Assembly (NCBI GenBank): GCA_020216575.1
Contig: JAIUYC010000002.1
Coordinates: 1-18,690 of the forward strand
Reading direction: 5' to 3'
Source of the DNA: Coleofasciculus sp. S288
GTDB taxonomy: Bacteria; Cyanobacteriota; Cyanobacteriia; Cyanobacteriales; Coleofasciculaceae
DNA: 18,690 nucleotides
The notes under the pieces were generated by a model, which was not told where the DNA came from, searched no databases, and was given only the letters and a program-made list of their open reading frames with translations. The position numbers and the translations under genes were made by a program. Of the stretch, positions 1 through 7,860 are shown piece after piece; positions within the stretch are counted from its first letter, which is position 1; each line of letters begins with the position of its first letter.

Positions 1-284
1 TTTCTCCTTCGACTCAGGCAACGCTGTGGTACGTTAGCGATCGCGGCTCTTTAGGGCTAACGACGGAGTTTTACCATCAGTTGAGTCAAGTGCCGATCAA
101 AAGTGAAGCTCTGCGGCAAGCGCAGCTAGCCATGATTCAAGGCAACGTGCGCATCGAAAACAATCAACTCTATAACTCCGGCAAGAGTGTTTCCCTGCCA
201 CCAGGATTGTCAGTGTCAGGAACCCAGAGCCTTTCCCATCCTTACTACTGGGCCGGTTTCACGCTCGTTGGCGATCCTTGGTAA
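1..284 (+). CDS. CHAT-domain protein, C-terminal end (partial)
   Basis: This is the 3' end of a gene that begins before the window; the open frame is entered at base 3 and runs without interruption to TAA. The visible ~93 residues include TLWYVSD near the start, an LGLTTEFYHQL segment, and the terminal HPYYWAGFTLVGDPW. These are hallmarks of the last part of the CHAT domain (caspase-like, HetF-associated with TPRs), where the protein usually stops a few residues after this motif. The catalytic His/Cys lie upstream, outside the window, so activity cannot be judged. In cyanobacteria such proteins normally carry N-terminal TPR repeats and may act as caspase-like proteases in regulation or defence; that is family knowledge. 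A TTG near base 81 is an internal codon, not a credible start. Confidence 0.88.
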   Translation, partial: SPSTQATLWYVSDRGSLGLTTEFYHQLSQVPIKSEALRQAQLAMIQGNVRIENNQLYNSGKSVSLPPGLSVSGTQSLSHPYYWAGFTLVGDPW

Positions 285-387
285 ACCACCAGTTAAAAAA
301 GCGACACATTAAGTTTAACTAAGATGAATAATTCAGGATACAATGACCCTGTGGTGTGAGTAAGCAAATATCTCTATCTAGCGACTG

Positions 388-642
388 ATGTCAACTCGTT
401 CATCTGGTTTGGTCTGTTCGCCAAGACCGATTGCTGATTCTCAAGCAGTCACCAACCGTTTGACTGCAACAACTGGTAACCCCCGCTTGATGGAATTGAT
501 GAAATCTCTCTATCAGGCTGACCAGCAAGTCAAGTACCTCCATTTGCAGGCGGAAGTCAATTCTCTTTTGCAGCAGCTGGAAATCCTTAAACAGCAACGG
601 CTGGCATCGGGTTTTACCGATGCTGCCTATCGGGAGCAATAG
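388..642 (+). CDS. small conserved cyanobacterial coiled-coil protein
   Basis: An 84-residue protein of unknown function starting at ATG 388. The first ~30 residues are Ser/Thr-rich and probably disordered. Residues ~35-75 are Leu/Gln/Glu-rich with heptad-like spacing (VKYLHLQAEVNSLLQQLEIL), which predicts a short coiled coil and possible self-association. There is no signal peptide or membrane segment, so it is expected to be cytosolic. Small proteins of this look are, from memory, widespread in cyanobacteria as conserved hypotheticals; the amphipathic helix and clean start support a real gene over the antisense frame across it. It lies ~100 bases after the CHAT gene and ~170 before desA, with two hairpins between, so it is probably transcribed alone. 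Confidence 0.75.
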   Translation: MSTRSSGLVCSPRPIADSQAVTNRLTATTGNPRLMELMKSLYQADQQVKYLHLQAEVNSLLQQLEILKQQRLASGFTDAAYREQ

Positions 643-673
643 AAGATTTTGTTGCTAGCAGTACTGTCCGTAA

Positions 674-693
674 CCCTGGACGTAGCCCCAGGG
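674..693 (+). promoter_or_regulatory. hairpin 1 in the desA leader
   Basis: CCCTGG (674-679) and CCAGGG (688-693) form a 6-bp GC-rich stem with an 8-base loop, 31 bases after the stop of the small coiled-coil gene. No T-run follows directly, so it is a weak terminator candidate or part of a structured desA 5' leader. Confidence 0.35.
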
Positions 694-732
694 AAATTGG
701 CTATTGACATATCAGGCACATAAAAAGCATTA

Positions 733-759
733 CCTGCCAGTGATTCTTCTCCTGGCAGG
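733..759 (+). promoter_or_regulatory. hairpin 2 upstream of desA (attenuator or terminator candidate)
   Basis: CCTGCCAG (733-740) and CTGGCAGG (752-759) make a perfect 8-bp GC-rich stem with an 11-base loop, followed by AATTTTAT. It lies 55 bases upstream of the desA ATG. It may terminate transcription from the upstream small gene, or act as a 5'-leader structure; cyanobacterial des genes are known to be temperature-regulated. A TTGACA hexamer at 704-709 lies just upstream but has no good -10 partner. Confidence 0.5.
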
Positions 760-814
760 AATTTTATGTCCTCAAACACTCACGTTCACCGAGTCTGGAG
801 ACTTTAATTTTTTC

Positions 815-1867
815 ATGACTATATCGGTAATTAAAGAACCGTCCCTCAACCCAATCTCTACAGCTACTGCTGACACCTTACGATTGAAAGACATTGTGCG
901 AAGCTTGCCCCGTGAGGTTTTTACAAAAAACCGTCGCAAAGCTTGGACGCTATTGCTCGTCAATGTCTTAATAGTTGGCTTGGGCTACTGGGGTCTGGCA
1001 ATCGCGCCTTGGTTCCTTTTACCGCCTTTGTGGATTTTGATCGGTACGGCGTTGACCGGTTTTTTTGTGATTGGGCATGATTGCGGTCATCGCTCTTTTG
1101 CGAATCGGCGCTGGGTTAATGACCTTGTAGGGCATTTAACCATGCTGCCGCTAATTTATCCGTTCCACAGCTGGCGAATTCGGCACAATCACCATCACAC
1201 TCATACCAATAAGCTGGGTGAGGACAATGCTTGGCAACCCTGGGAACCAGAACTTTATGCCAACAAGTCCTACTGGATGCAGTGGTTTTACCGCTTCATA
1301 GGAAGTGGATTTTGGTGGATTGGTTCAATTGTCCACTGGGCAGGACTGCACTTTAACTGGACTAAGTTTCCGGGCAAACAGCGCTCTCAGGTAAAGTTGT
1401 CTGTTTTGGCGGTGTTGGGTTTTGCTGCGATCGCGTTCCCCTTACTCATTGCGACGACTGGCATTTGGGGATTTGTCAAATTCTGGTTGCTCCCTTGGCT
1501 GGTTTATCACTTCTGGATGAGTACGTTCACCCTCGTTCACCATACAGCACCGGATATTCCTTTTGCCCCACCTGAGAAGTGGGATGCAGCTCAAGCTCAG
1601 CTATTTGGCACCGTTCACTGTGAGTATCCCCGTTGGGTCGAGTTCCTCTGCCACGACATCAACGTCCACATCCCTCATCACATTTCCACGGCGATTCCTT
1701 CCTATAATTTACGGCTGGCTCATCGCGTTCTGAAAGACAAATGGGGTGATGAGCTGCGTGAATGTCGTTTCTCTTGGTCTTTAATGAAACGGATTACAGA
1801 GCAGTGCCATCTCTATGATGAGAAGAATTGCTACCAGTCTTTTAAGGACTATTACGCTCAGCGCTAG
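815..1867 (+). CDS. desA: acyl-lipid delta-12 fatty acid desaturase
   Basis: Introduces the delta-12 double bond into oleoyl chains esterified to membrane glycerolipids, using ferredoxin and a di-iron centre; acts in thylakoid and plasma membranes. The three histidine boxes are present: HDCGH (88-92), HNHHH (124-128) and HIPHH (285-289). Long hydrophobic segments lie at ~45-87 and ~195-240. Extended stretches such as [27 protein letters not shown] and [12 protein letters not shown] match the Synechocystis-type DesA closely. I chose ATG 815, giving 350 residues, the usual family length; the longer frame from TTG 704 would add a non-conserved extension encoded by the hairpin leader. A plain ribosome-binding site is not obvious. 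The gene stands alone, preceded by two hairpins and followed by two inverted repeats. Identification is firm. Confidence 0.95.
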   Translation: MTISVIKEPSLNPISTATADTLRLKDIVRSLPREVFTKNRRKAWTLLLVNVLIVGLGYWGLAIAPWFLLPPLWILIGTALTGFFVIGHDCGHRSFANRRWVNDLVGHLTMLPLIYPFHSWRIRHNHHHTHTNKLGEDNAWQPWEPELYANKSYWMQWFYRFIGSGFWWIGSIVHWAGLHFNWTKFPGKQRSQVKLSVLAVLGFAAIAFPLLIATTGIWGFVKFWLLPWLVYHFWMSTFTLVHHTAPDIPFAPPEKWDAAQAQLFGTVHCEYPRWVEFLCHDINVHIPHHISTAIPSYNLRLAHRVLKDKWGDELRECRFSWSLMKRITEQCHLYDEKNCYQSFKDYYAQR

Positions 1868-1903
1868 TTAGAACGCTCTAAAATCGAGTCTCCAAACAGC
1901 GAG

Positions 1904-1920
1904 TAACTGTTAAACAGTTA
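1904..1920. repeat. 17-bp palindrome downstream of desA
   Basis: TAACTGTT-A-AACAGTTA is a perfect 8-bp inverted repeat around a single base, 36 bases after the desA stop. It is AT-rich with no T-run following, so it looks more like a protein-binding palindrome or minor hairpin than a terminator. Confidence 0.45.
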
Positions 1921-1925
1921 ATCTA

Positions 1926-1965
1926 TAAGCACCCTTCATTTTTTTTGTCAACTGAAGGGTGCTTA
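1926..1965 (+). terminator. strong hairpin between desA and the lipoprotein gene
   Basis: TAAGCACCCTTCA (1926-1938) pairs perfectly with TGAAGGGTGCTTA (1953-1965), a 13-bp stem. Unusually, the run of eight T lies in the 14-base loop and not after the stem; bases after it (CTCATTTAAAAA) are only moderately T-rich. The position, ~60 bases after desA and 50 before the lipoprotein ATG, suits a terminator for desA or a leader structure for the lipoprotein gene. Confidence 0.55.
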
Positions 1966-2015
1966 CTCATTTAAAAAGATACTATTCTGGATGTAAAGGA
2001 TTGGGGGAATTCGCC

Positions 2016-2798
2016 ATGAAAACGTTTCAGTGGGTTACCAGTTTAAGTGTGGTTACTCTGCTACTGGTTAGCTGCACAGGTGAGAGCAAGGTTACTACAG
2101 CACCGTCGCCAGAACCTTCTGTGGGGCAAGCGCCTGTAGCCCCTAATCCCCCATCGAATCATTCCGAAACGGTTGCGGCAAATCCGAACCTTCAACCGTC
2201 TACTGACCCAGAGACGCTTAAAATTGCTACAGGTCGCAGCAATCCCTTTCAAACTGTTGTTGTTCCTCCGATAAAGCTCCCAGTTACGGGTGAGACGGCT
2301 CCACAAGCCAAGGCTCCACAGCCGAACAATCCACAAGCCAAGGCTCCACAGCCGAACAATCCACAACCTAAAGCTTCACAGCCGAACAATCCACAAGCCA
2401 AGGCTCCACAGCCGAATAATCCACAACCTAAAGCTTCACAGCCGAATAATCCACAACCTAAACCAGAAACGAGTGAGGTTGAAACTGAGCGTTCGTCACA
2501 ACAGGAAACAACTGCCCAAAACCCCCCTCTTCCGTCCATCCCTTCCACTGATTTAGCTGATGCTGTGCAAGTTAATGGGGTGATGCAGGTAGGGGGTAGA
2601 GTGAATGCGATTGTGAAAGAACCGAATGAGAAGACTAGTCGTTATGTCAGCGTGGGCGAATATCTCTCACAGGGAAAGATATTAGTGAAGCGGATTGAAT
2701 TGGGTGGCAATGCAGAGCCACAGGTGATTCTGGAACAAAACTGCGTCGAGGTCGTTAAATCTGTCAGCAGTAATGGGCCTGTCGCCAGCGCTCAGTAG
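2016..2798 (+). CDS. Pro/Asn/Gln-rich lipoprotein with tandem decapeptide repeats
   Basis: A 260-residue envelope lipoprotein of unknown function. ATG 2016 gives a lipoprotein signal: KTFQ, a hydrophobic core (VTSLSVVTLLL), then lipobox LVSC with the lipidated Cys near residue 19. An in-frame GTG at 1959 would add residues that spoil the signal and overlaps the hairpin, so it is rejected. Next comes a Pro/Ser/Thr-rich linker, then five 10-residue repeats of type PQAKAPQPNN or PQPKASQPNN (~residues 96-145), probably an extended spacer. The C-terminal ~75 residues form a small compact domain (VNGVMQVGGRVNAIVKEP, RYVSVGEYLSQGKILVKRIEL, VILEQNCVEV). It resembles beta-rich PilP/GspC-like modules in which a short sequence sets a position in a secretion or pilus apparatus; that similarity is only suggestive. 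It converges with the membrane protein gene 23 bases downstream. Confidence 0.82.
   Translation: MKTFQWVTSLSVVTLLLVSCTGESKVTTAPSPEPSVGQAPVAPNPPSNHSETVAANPNLQPSTDPETLKIATGRSNPFQTVVVPPIKLPVTGETAPQAKAPQPNNPQAKAPQPNNPQPKASQPNNPQAKAPQPNNPQPKASQPNNPQPKPETSEVETERSSQQETTAQNPPLPSIPSTDLADAVQVNGVMQVGGRVNAIVKEPNEKTSRYVSVGEYLSQGKILVKRIELGGNAEPQVILEQNCVEVVKSVSSNGPVASAQ
2301..2462 (+). repeat. 30-bp tandem repeat, five copies plus a partial
   Basis: Five head-to-tail 30-base units start at 2301, 2331, 2361, 2391 and 2421, with a 12-base partial at 2451. Two types occur, A (CCACAAGCCAAGGCTCCACA) and B (CCACAACCTAAAGCTTCACA), in the order A-A-B-A-B; the last two units share an AATAAT ending where the first three have AACAAT. 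All stay in frame in the lipoprotein. Confidence 0.95.
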
Positions 2799-2821
2799 GC
2801 GATCGCATTTCCGATGCACAT

Positions 2822-4606
2822 TTACCGCACTTTGGCAATACATTCTGCCTGTAGGACAATAAAATTACCAGTTTGCAAAACCTGACAGGACTCGGTGAGA
2901 GAGGCCAACGCTGGGAGAGTTCCTTGCTGTAGGGTTGCGATCGCATTTTCTGCGGCAGGTTTATACTGCATAATCCAGCGTTCGTTTGTCAAATAGGGCA
3001 GCGTCCAAGCCCCCGTCTCCAGTAGCCAAAAATCCACGCCATACTTTTGAATGAAGCGTTGCACGGTTGCTAAATCCGGACTGTACTGCGCTTCAATCAA
3101 GTCGATTGTCCGTTGGCGAATCTTTGCATAGTACCCTTTATGGTAGGGAACGGGATATCCTTCTCCCCCTGCTAAAATTGACCGTTGAGCAAAAATTGGT
3201 AGGTTACTCCCCTCTTTTGTTAAGGAAGCGATGAGACTATCCTTGGGCTGCTGTTGAAAGAACTCATACAAGGCTGGCGCATTCCCCACCATGTAATCTG
3301 TTCTGGGAAACCGTTTTAAAACGATAGGATGCAGAATTGGTCCCCCCACCAACAGGACAACTGCCCCCAATGCCACTAGCTGACGCCAAGGGGCGAGATT
3401 AACGGAGGTTGGCTGGTGTTCTTGATGGTGGGAAACGCTAGATTTAACGGGGGGTTTCCCTGCCCAGTTCAAGACGGCATCCAAAATCAGAGTGAGGACA
3501 ATGCCAGATGCGATCGCAGTTACAATCCTTAGAGAATGCTCGGTATAACGACTGGGAAGGTGTAGCCGGAACAGCAGGGCATGGGACGCTAAAAACATTG
3601 CCACTGATGCCAGTGTAATCTGAAGTAACACCGCTACATCCTTAGTCACCTGCTTAACCAAGGGAAAGATAGCAGGAAATAGCATCAGGACTGGCAACCA
3701 AACCCCAATTATTAGTGGCACTGCCGTCCCCAGCCTAGGCAGCATACCACTACGCTGAGCCGTGAACCAAAAATGCCCAGACTCTTCGACAAAAAAGGAG
3801 CTTATCCCTCCCGGCAAAAACTCTGACATGGTTCTGGCTTCGGCGGCGCTGATGACAGGACCAAATCCCGAAGAGGATTTAAACGCATAGAATGCAATTA
3901 CCAGTGCTGCCACTCCCAGTCCAGTTGCATACAACCGATACTCGCGGGGGTTCCGGAGAAAATAGGGACGCCCCTTTTCCCAGCGCTGCACCCTCAAGAT
4001 TAAAATACCAATACAAATAAAAACGCCTTGAGGATAGAACAAACCTAAAAGCGCGATCGCAATGCAACAAGGCAGTAACGAACGCCGCAACAAATAGTAC
4101 AAAAATGCCAGAAACAGGGGATAAATAAACGCAACTGCCGTCGCAGAAACTAAATCATCCCGCATCCAGAGATAATGATTGAGCAGCAACGAGCCAATGA
4201 ATCCTGCCAGAGGCACTGGTAATAGTTGCAGGGAAACGCCGAAGCAGTAGCCTGTTGTAATCAGTCCCAGTATCAGGGGTAGGAGTTTACTCAGCAACAG
4301 TGGCTCAATTCCCAAACTCGCCATCAGCCGATATAAAGCGGTATAGCCAGCCGGTGCAACTGATTGAAAGTAATCTGCAATTAAATCGCCCGGAAATAAC
4401 TGGGGATCAATAAATCGCTGCATCCAAAAGACGTGCTGCCGCGCATCATCCTGCACAACATACTCGCTACTAAAGGCGTGTTGCAGCACCAGCAACCCGT
4501 AAATGGCGGCAAAGGTGAGGCTGAGACTGAACCAGAACTTTACTGGAGAACTGGATGATTTTGCGATCGGGGCGGTTAAGAATTTGTGCAGGCGATTCAT
4601 CAGCAT
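2822..4606 (-). CDS. polytopic membrane protein, GT-C-like, QDDARQH family (copy 1)
   Basis: A 594-residue membrane protein, a paralogue of the protein at 7861-9594. ATG 4606 is chosen because it places the QDDARQHVFWM motif with its DD at residues 53-54, exactly as in the paralogue; TTG 4621 would add five residues. Layout: one N-terminal membrane helix (~23-42), an extracytoplasmic loop with QDDARQH and ADYFQSVAPAGY, about ten further hydrophobic segments to ~residue 430, then a soluble C-terminal part with FFQQQPKDSLIASL, a Y-P-V-P-Y-H-K-G-Y-Y stretch and VDFWLLE. An acidic pair in the first outer loop followed by many helices and a C-terminal globular domain is the GT-C glycosyltransferase plan (polyprenyl-phosphate-sugar donors), so a transferase role in the envelope is inferred. 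I do not recognise a named family. It lies apart from the operon, beyond the protease gene, and converges with the lipoprotein gene. Confidence 0.8.
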   Translation of the reverse strand: MLMNRLHKFLTAPIAKSSSSPVKFWFSLSLTFAAIYGLLVLQHAFSSEYVVQDDARQHVFWMQRFIDPQLFPGDLIADYFQSVAPAGYTALYRLMASLGIEPLLLSKLLPLILGLITTGYCFGVSLQLLPVPLAGFIGSLLLNHYLWMRDDLVSATAVAFIYPLFLAFLYYLLRRSLLPCCIAIALLGLFYPQGVFICIGILILRVQRWEKGRPYFLRNPREYRLYATGLGVAALVIAFYAFKSSSGFGPVISAAEARTMSEFLPGGISSFFVEESGHFWFTAQRSGMLPRLGTAVPLIIGVWLPVLMLFPAIFPLVKQVTKDVAVLLQITLASVAMFLASHALLFRLHLPSRYTEHSLRIVTAIASGIVLTLILDAVLNWAGKPPVKSSVSHHQEHQPTSVNLAPWRQLVALGAVVLLVGGPILHPIVLKRFPRTDYMVGNAPALYEFFQQQPKDSLIASLTKEGSNLPIFAQRSILAGGEGYPVPYHKGYYAKIRQRTIDLIEAQYSPDLATVQRFIQKYGVDFWLLETGAWTLPYLTNERWIMQYKPAAENAIATLQQGTLPALASLTESCQVLQTGNFIVLQAECIAKVR

Positions 4607-4943
4607 GCCATAGAACGTCAAACGTAAAAAGTCAAAAACCCTATTTCGCCGAAAGGCGCTTGTATCCGGAGGAATGATACCATTTGCTGGCTATGAAGAT
4701 AGGCACAATTAAACCTAAAACTCGCAGGGGTTGAGAAGTCGGGTAACTTCTGTGAAACCCGACTTCTGAGTGTGAGATTTATTGACGCCCACTTGCTTAT
4801 GCATATGTACGTTTTTGTGTCAATCCTTAACTCCAGTAACATACAAGTTCGAGAATCTCCCTCTGTTGAAAGGCTGATGCTTGGGGAAGAAAATCTTGCT
4901 TTACTTTTCTTAGAAATGATTCTCATAACCAAGGGGAAGTCTC
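4607..4943. other. 337-base divergent intergenic region
   Basis: Separates the divergently transcribed membrane protein and PEP-CTERM protease genes. It should hold both promoters, but no convincing -35/-10 pair stands out. It contains one clear hairpin (4734-4767). Open frames crossing it lack family features and are treated as chance. Confidence 0.5.
4734..4767. repeat. palindromic repeat between divergent genes
   Basis: AGAAGTCGGGT (4734-4744) and ACCCGACTTCT (4757-4767) form an 11-bp perfect stem with a 12-base loop. AGAAGTCGGGT...ACCCGACTTCT palindromes are, from memory, recurrent interspersed repeats in filamentous cyanobacteria. Neither side has a T-run, so a terminator role is less likely. 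Confidence 0.6.
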
Positions 4944-5939
4944 ATGCCAACTTGGAAGAAGCCCTCAATAGTTGCATTTGGAACACTATTGACTGCTCTG
5001 GGAACAGGAGAAGGAGCGCAAGCGATCGTTACTACTGGCACTCCAGAAAATTACGTGGTTCCCCCAGGAGACTTTAGTGGTGTGGCACTACTAACCCTCA
5101 ATCGCTCAGATGGGCCTGCTGGTTGTACGGGTTCCCTGCTGACAGGAGGCTTACACCTGCTCACCGCTGCTCACTGTCTTACGGATGAACGGGGAAACTT
5201 CAACGTCATTGACACCACAGCAATCTTTGAATTGTCCGATAGCCTTTTCTCATTAGATATTGCTGACGATGGCTATTTTATCTTCCCGGACTGGATAGGC
5301 GACGGTATCAATAACGAAGGCTTTGCTAGGGGCGACGATATCGCTGTTTTGAAGTTAGCCGAGCCAGCACCAAGTGATGTCGAGCAGTATGACATCTACC
5401 GAGGTGCAGATGAAGTGGGTCAGGTTTTTACGCAGGTAGGATATGGTCAGGGAGGAACTGGAGATGAGGGGGCAGTGCTTCCTGGTGGAATCAAGCGCTT
5501 TGGTCAGAATCGATTCGATCTTTTAGATGGCATAGTTCCTGACAGCCAATTGTTGTTCGATTTCGACAATGGTTTGCCTGAAAATGATGCCTTTGGTTTC
5601 TTCGGTATCAGTGACTTGGGTCTGGGAATCAATGAGGTAAGCACAGCTTCAGGTGATTCGGGTGGACCATCATTTATTGGCAACGCGATCGCGGGAGTCG
5701 TTTCTTACGGTTTTACCACAAGCAGCCCACCAGATATCGATACCGAATTCAATCGGAGTTTCGGTGAATTTGCGAGTAATACGCGGGTGTCGCTTTATGC
5801 TGGTTTCGTAGATGATGCTGTCGCGGGGAAAGTCTCCTCTGCTGCCTTGGTGCCTGAACCCTCTTCTGTGTTGGGAGCGCTTGCCTTTGGTGCTTGGGGG
5901 GCAAGTAGCCTGCTAAGAAGGAAGAACCAGCCTTCTTGA
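4944..5939 (+). CDS. secreted trypsin-like serine protease with PEP-CTERM anchor
   Basis: A 331-residue S1-family protease. ATG 4944 follows AAGGGGA about 8 bases upstream. An N-terminal signal peptide (Lys-Lys, hydrophobic FGTLLTALGTG, cleavage after AQA at ~27) directs export. The triad is visible: His77 in LTAAHC, Asp132 in DDIAVLKL, Ser239 in SGDSGGP; Cys61 and Cys78 are placed for the usual disulfide. The C-terminus (304-331) has PEP, a hydrophobic helix (~308-322) and an RRK cluster: the PEP-CTERM signal, processed by an exosortase. No exosortase is visible here. The substrate is unknown. It is the only + strand gene between 2822 and 13077, inside the GT-C cluster, and its 3' side carries two palindromic repeats. 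PEP-CTERM proteins are often tied to exopolysaccharide and glycosylation systems, which makes the neighbourhood suggestive. Confidence 0.9.
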   Translation: MPTWKKPSIVAFGTLLTALGTGEGAQAIVTTGTPENYVVPPGDFSGVALLTLNRSDGPAGCTGSLLTGGLHLLTAAHCLTDERGNFNVIDTTAIFELSDSLFSLDIADDGYFIFPDWIGDGINNEGFARGDDIAVLKLAEPAPSDVEQYDIYRGADEVGQVFTQVGYGQGGTGDEGAVLPGGIKRFGQNRFDLLDGIVPDSQLLFDFDNGLPENDAFGFFGISDLGLGINEVSTASGDSGGPSFIGNAIAGVVSYGFTTSSPPDIDTEFNRSFGEFASNTRVSLYAGFVDDAVAGKVSSAALVPEPSSVLGALAFGAWGASSLLRRKNQPS

Positions 5940-6006
5940 GGTGAGGGTAGTTCGCAAAAGAAATAATATCAATTCCGCTCCTATAGCCCCCTTTTATGTC
6001 TTATTC

Positions 6007-6035
6007 GTAGAGACGTTCCGGTGGAACGTCTCTAC
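6007..6035. repeat. GTAG...CTAC palindrome, 13-bp arms
   Basis: GTAGAGACGTTCC (6007-6019) pairs perfectly with GGAACGTCTCTAC (6023-6035) around GGT. It lies 68 bases after the protease stop and could end its transcript, but no T-run follows. It shares the GTAG/CTAC boundaries with the cores of the 90-bp elements at 6065 and 16754 and is probably a cyanobacterial interspersed repeat. Confidence 0.75.
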
Positions 6036-6064
6036 AAGGTTATGCAGGTTACTGAAAAAGGGGT

Positions 6065-6154
6065 AGGACTTACGCACAGATGCTACACAGAGTAGGGGCG
6101 AGGCATGCCTCGCCTCTACAAATGGTGGTTCAAAGGTAAATTTGCGTAAGTCCT
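6065..6154. mobile_element. 90-bp miniature inverted-repeat element, copy 1
   Basis: Bounded by perfect 12-bp terminal inverted repeats AGGACTTACGCA (6065-6076) and TGCGTAAGTCCT (6143-6154). The centre is a palindrome from GTAG (6092) to CTAC (6119) with GGCGAGGCA/TGCCTCGCC at 6097-6114. A second copy lies at 16754-16842 with nearly the same outer parts and a different core. There is no coding capacity; it is a non-autonomous MITE-like element. No clear target duplication is seen around this copy. Its right end forms the 3' end of the neighbouring - strand gene. Confidence 0.88.
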
Positions 6155-7824
6155 GTGAACTCAATCGGGCTTTTATAAAGAATGTAAAGTGAGTTACGGT
6201 AAGCGATCGGCAAGTCAAGCTGGTGTTCAATGCGAGTTACGAAATAGTCTGCCCGATACTTGACCATTAATGTCTCAGCTTGGGCAGTTGTCAGGTGATT
6301 GTAACCCGTAGTTAGCTTATTTTTGATTTCTGATTTGATCTCTGTGCCATCATCCTCTGTGTTAGTAATGTCCGGCCAAGGATAAAGGTTACCGCTCAAG
6401 TCGGTGAGACGTTCGTACCAGGAGACTATTCCGGCTTTAGTCTGGGGCAGTAGCTTAAATTTGGCAATGGTTGGGCGTTCTGCTAGCCAGGTAAAGCTTT
6501 CAAATTCCCCAGGTGAGGAGACTACAACAGCATTTTTCGGTGTATGAGTGCGAACCCAACCACACAGTTGTTTCCATTCCGGGTTTTCTACCCCCTGCTC
6601 CTGACTGGGAAACTGATGCAAAGCCACTAACTGCTCACGAAACTGTACAATCTGGGTGCTGCACATCCAACTCAGCAGCAGGATACAGGCGAGTACTAGC
6701 CCCCGTCGCGTTTTACCTGTGAACGTCTGTTCTAGAAGACAGGCAAACAACAAACAGGTGCTGAGTGGCAGCAGGATGTCCCCTAATCGGAAGGGATAAT
6801 ACTGCAATAAACTACCTTGGGAGTCAAAGGGGGCGATGACTAGCCCCAGGATGAAGGGGATTAGTGCGATTAGAGTGAACTCAGCTAGTCCAATGCAAGC
6901 GGGGGAGTACTTCGAGAATGGTTCAGAGTGCCGATGACGCCAGAGCAAGGCAACGCTAAATACCAGTATCAACAGGTACACTAAGGGTTGAACCCACCAG
7001 TCGGATGACCAACTGAGGGGGTTGAGGTGATGAGGCAACCGCCAAAAGACATAGATATAAGAAGGTTGTACGGCACCTTTGGGGGTGGGAGCAAACACCT
7101 GTTCCAAAATGGCTCCAATCGCAAATGCACTTGCGGCTATGTAGATGAGAAGAATTGAACCCAAATACCGGATATCAGTAAAATCGGTTTTGCGTCTTAA
7201 GCTTAGCCATCCCACTACTGCCACAAATGCCCAGCCGCCTACCAAAACATGAAATGAGGTGGCTAACCCTAGCATTAGCGCCATCCAGCGATAGCGCCCC
7301 TCCAGCATTAGCCCAACCGCTAAGAGGAGGAACCCGTAGGCAACAGCCTTAGGTTCTAGCGAGCCAACCAACCATTCGCTAGCAGCAGCACTCTGGGAAG
7401 AACCTGCATACAAAAATAGGCCAAGTGCTAACAAGAGCAATGGTAAGCTTAGTCCTAGAATTCGTCCTAAACGAACCAAACCTACTGCCACCAGAGCGTA
7501 GCACAGGAGCCTGCCAATCACAGAGGTTGCTAAAAACCCCCAGTTGTTGGCTAGTTTGCCAAACAACGTTAGGAACAGCAGTCGGTAGCCAGAAGGCTGA
7601 TTAAGATACCAGTCTCCTGGAATCCAGGTAGGGCTAACATACTGTTTGGCTAAGGGCAAAACATCAATTTCGTTGACAAAGCCCATATTGGCGTCTAGCA
7701 GTAGCTTGAGGCTGAGGAACGCTATTAGTGTCAAAATCTGAAGCGTTGTTCCCCGCAAGCTTGTCACAAGTTTGCCCACAGCAGTCATTGTGACGCTGTA
7801 GCGCGATACAGTATTTTTTATCAC
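6130..7824 (-). CDS. polytopic membrane protein, DUF6798-like, GT-C architecture
   Basis: A 564-residue protein with ~10-11 membrane helices between ~28 and 400 and a soluble C-terminal part. After the first helix comes an outer loop with NEIDVLPLAK (Glu52, Asp54), PTWIPGDWYLNQPSGYRLLF, then SEWLVGSLEPKAVAYG. These match what I recall of cyanobacterial DUF6798 proteins; the name is not certain. The fold plan is that of GT-C glycosyltransferases, with acidic residues in the first outer loop. The C-terminal part has LAERPTIAKFKLLPQTKAGIV and YRADYFVTRIE, comparable in position to the soluble end of the QDDARQH proteins. The start is ATG 7824, 36 bases after the upstream gene, so it is probably third in one transcript with the genes from 11153 onward. 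The last seven codons and TGA stop come from the 90-bp element, so the natural C-terminus may be replaced. Confidence 0.82.
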   Translation of the reverse strand: MIKNTVSRYSVTMTAVGKLVTSLRGTTLQILTLIAFLSLKLLLDANMGFVNEIDVLPLAKQYVSPTWIPGDWYLNQPSGYRLLFLTLFGKLANNWGFLATSVIGRLLCYALVAVGLVRLGRILGLSLPLLLLALGLFLYAGSSQSAAASEWLVGSLEPKAVAYGFLLLAVGLMLEGRYRWMALMLGLATSFHVLVGGWAFVAVVGWLSLRRKTDFTDIRYLGSILLIYIAASAFAIGAILEQVFAPTPKGAVQPSYIYVFWRLPHHLNPLSWSSDWWVQPLVYLLILVFSVALLWRHRHSEPFSKYSPACIGLAEFTLIALIPFILGLVIAPFDSQGSLLQYYPFRLGDILLPLSTCLLFACLLEQTFTGKTRRGLVLACILLLSWMCSTQIVQFREQLVALHQFPSQEQGVENPEWKQLCGWVRTHTPKNAVVVSSPGEFESFTWLAERPTIAKFKLLPQTKAGIVSWYERLTDLSGNLYPWPDITNTEDDGTEIKSEIKNKLTTGYNHLTTAQAETLMVKYRADYFVTRIEHQLDLPIAYRNSLYILYKSPIEFTGLTQIYL

Positions 7825-7860
7825 TCAACTCTCCACCTGAGCGAATATCCATACCGAAAG

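Noticed and set aside
704..814. N-terminal extension of desA from TTG 704
   Set aside because: The extension is encoded by the hairpin leader, is absent from known DesA proteins, and ATG 815 gives the family length.
2301..2462. CRISPR-like regular repeats
   Set aside because: Units are contiguous with no spacers and lie in frame inside a coding region.
2249..2548. 99-residue Gly/Cys-rich - strand frame over the lipoprotein repeat, and a + strand His/Lys-rich frame at 2290-2556
   Set aside because: Both arise because a 30-bp repeat keeps alternative frames open; the lipoprotein frame has a lipobox, a proper start and a compact C-terminal domain.
4772..5077. + strand frame upstream of and overlapping the protease start
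   Set aside because: No family features; the protease frame has a signal peptide and ribosome site at 4944 and explains the region.
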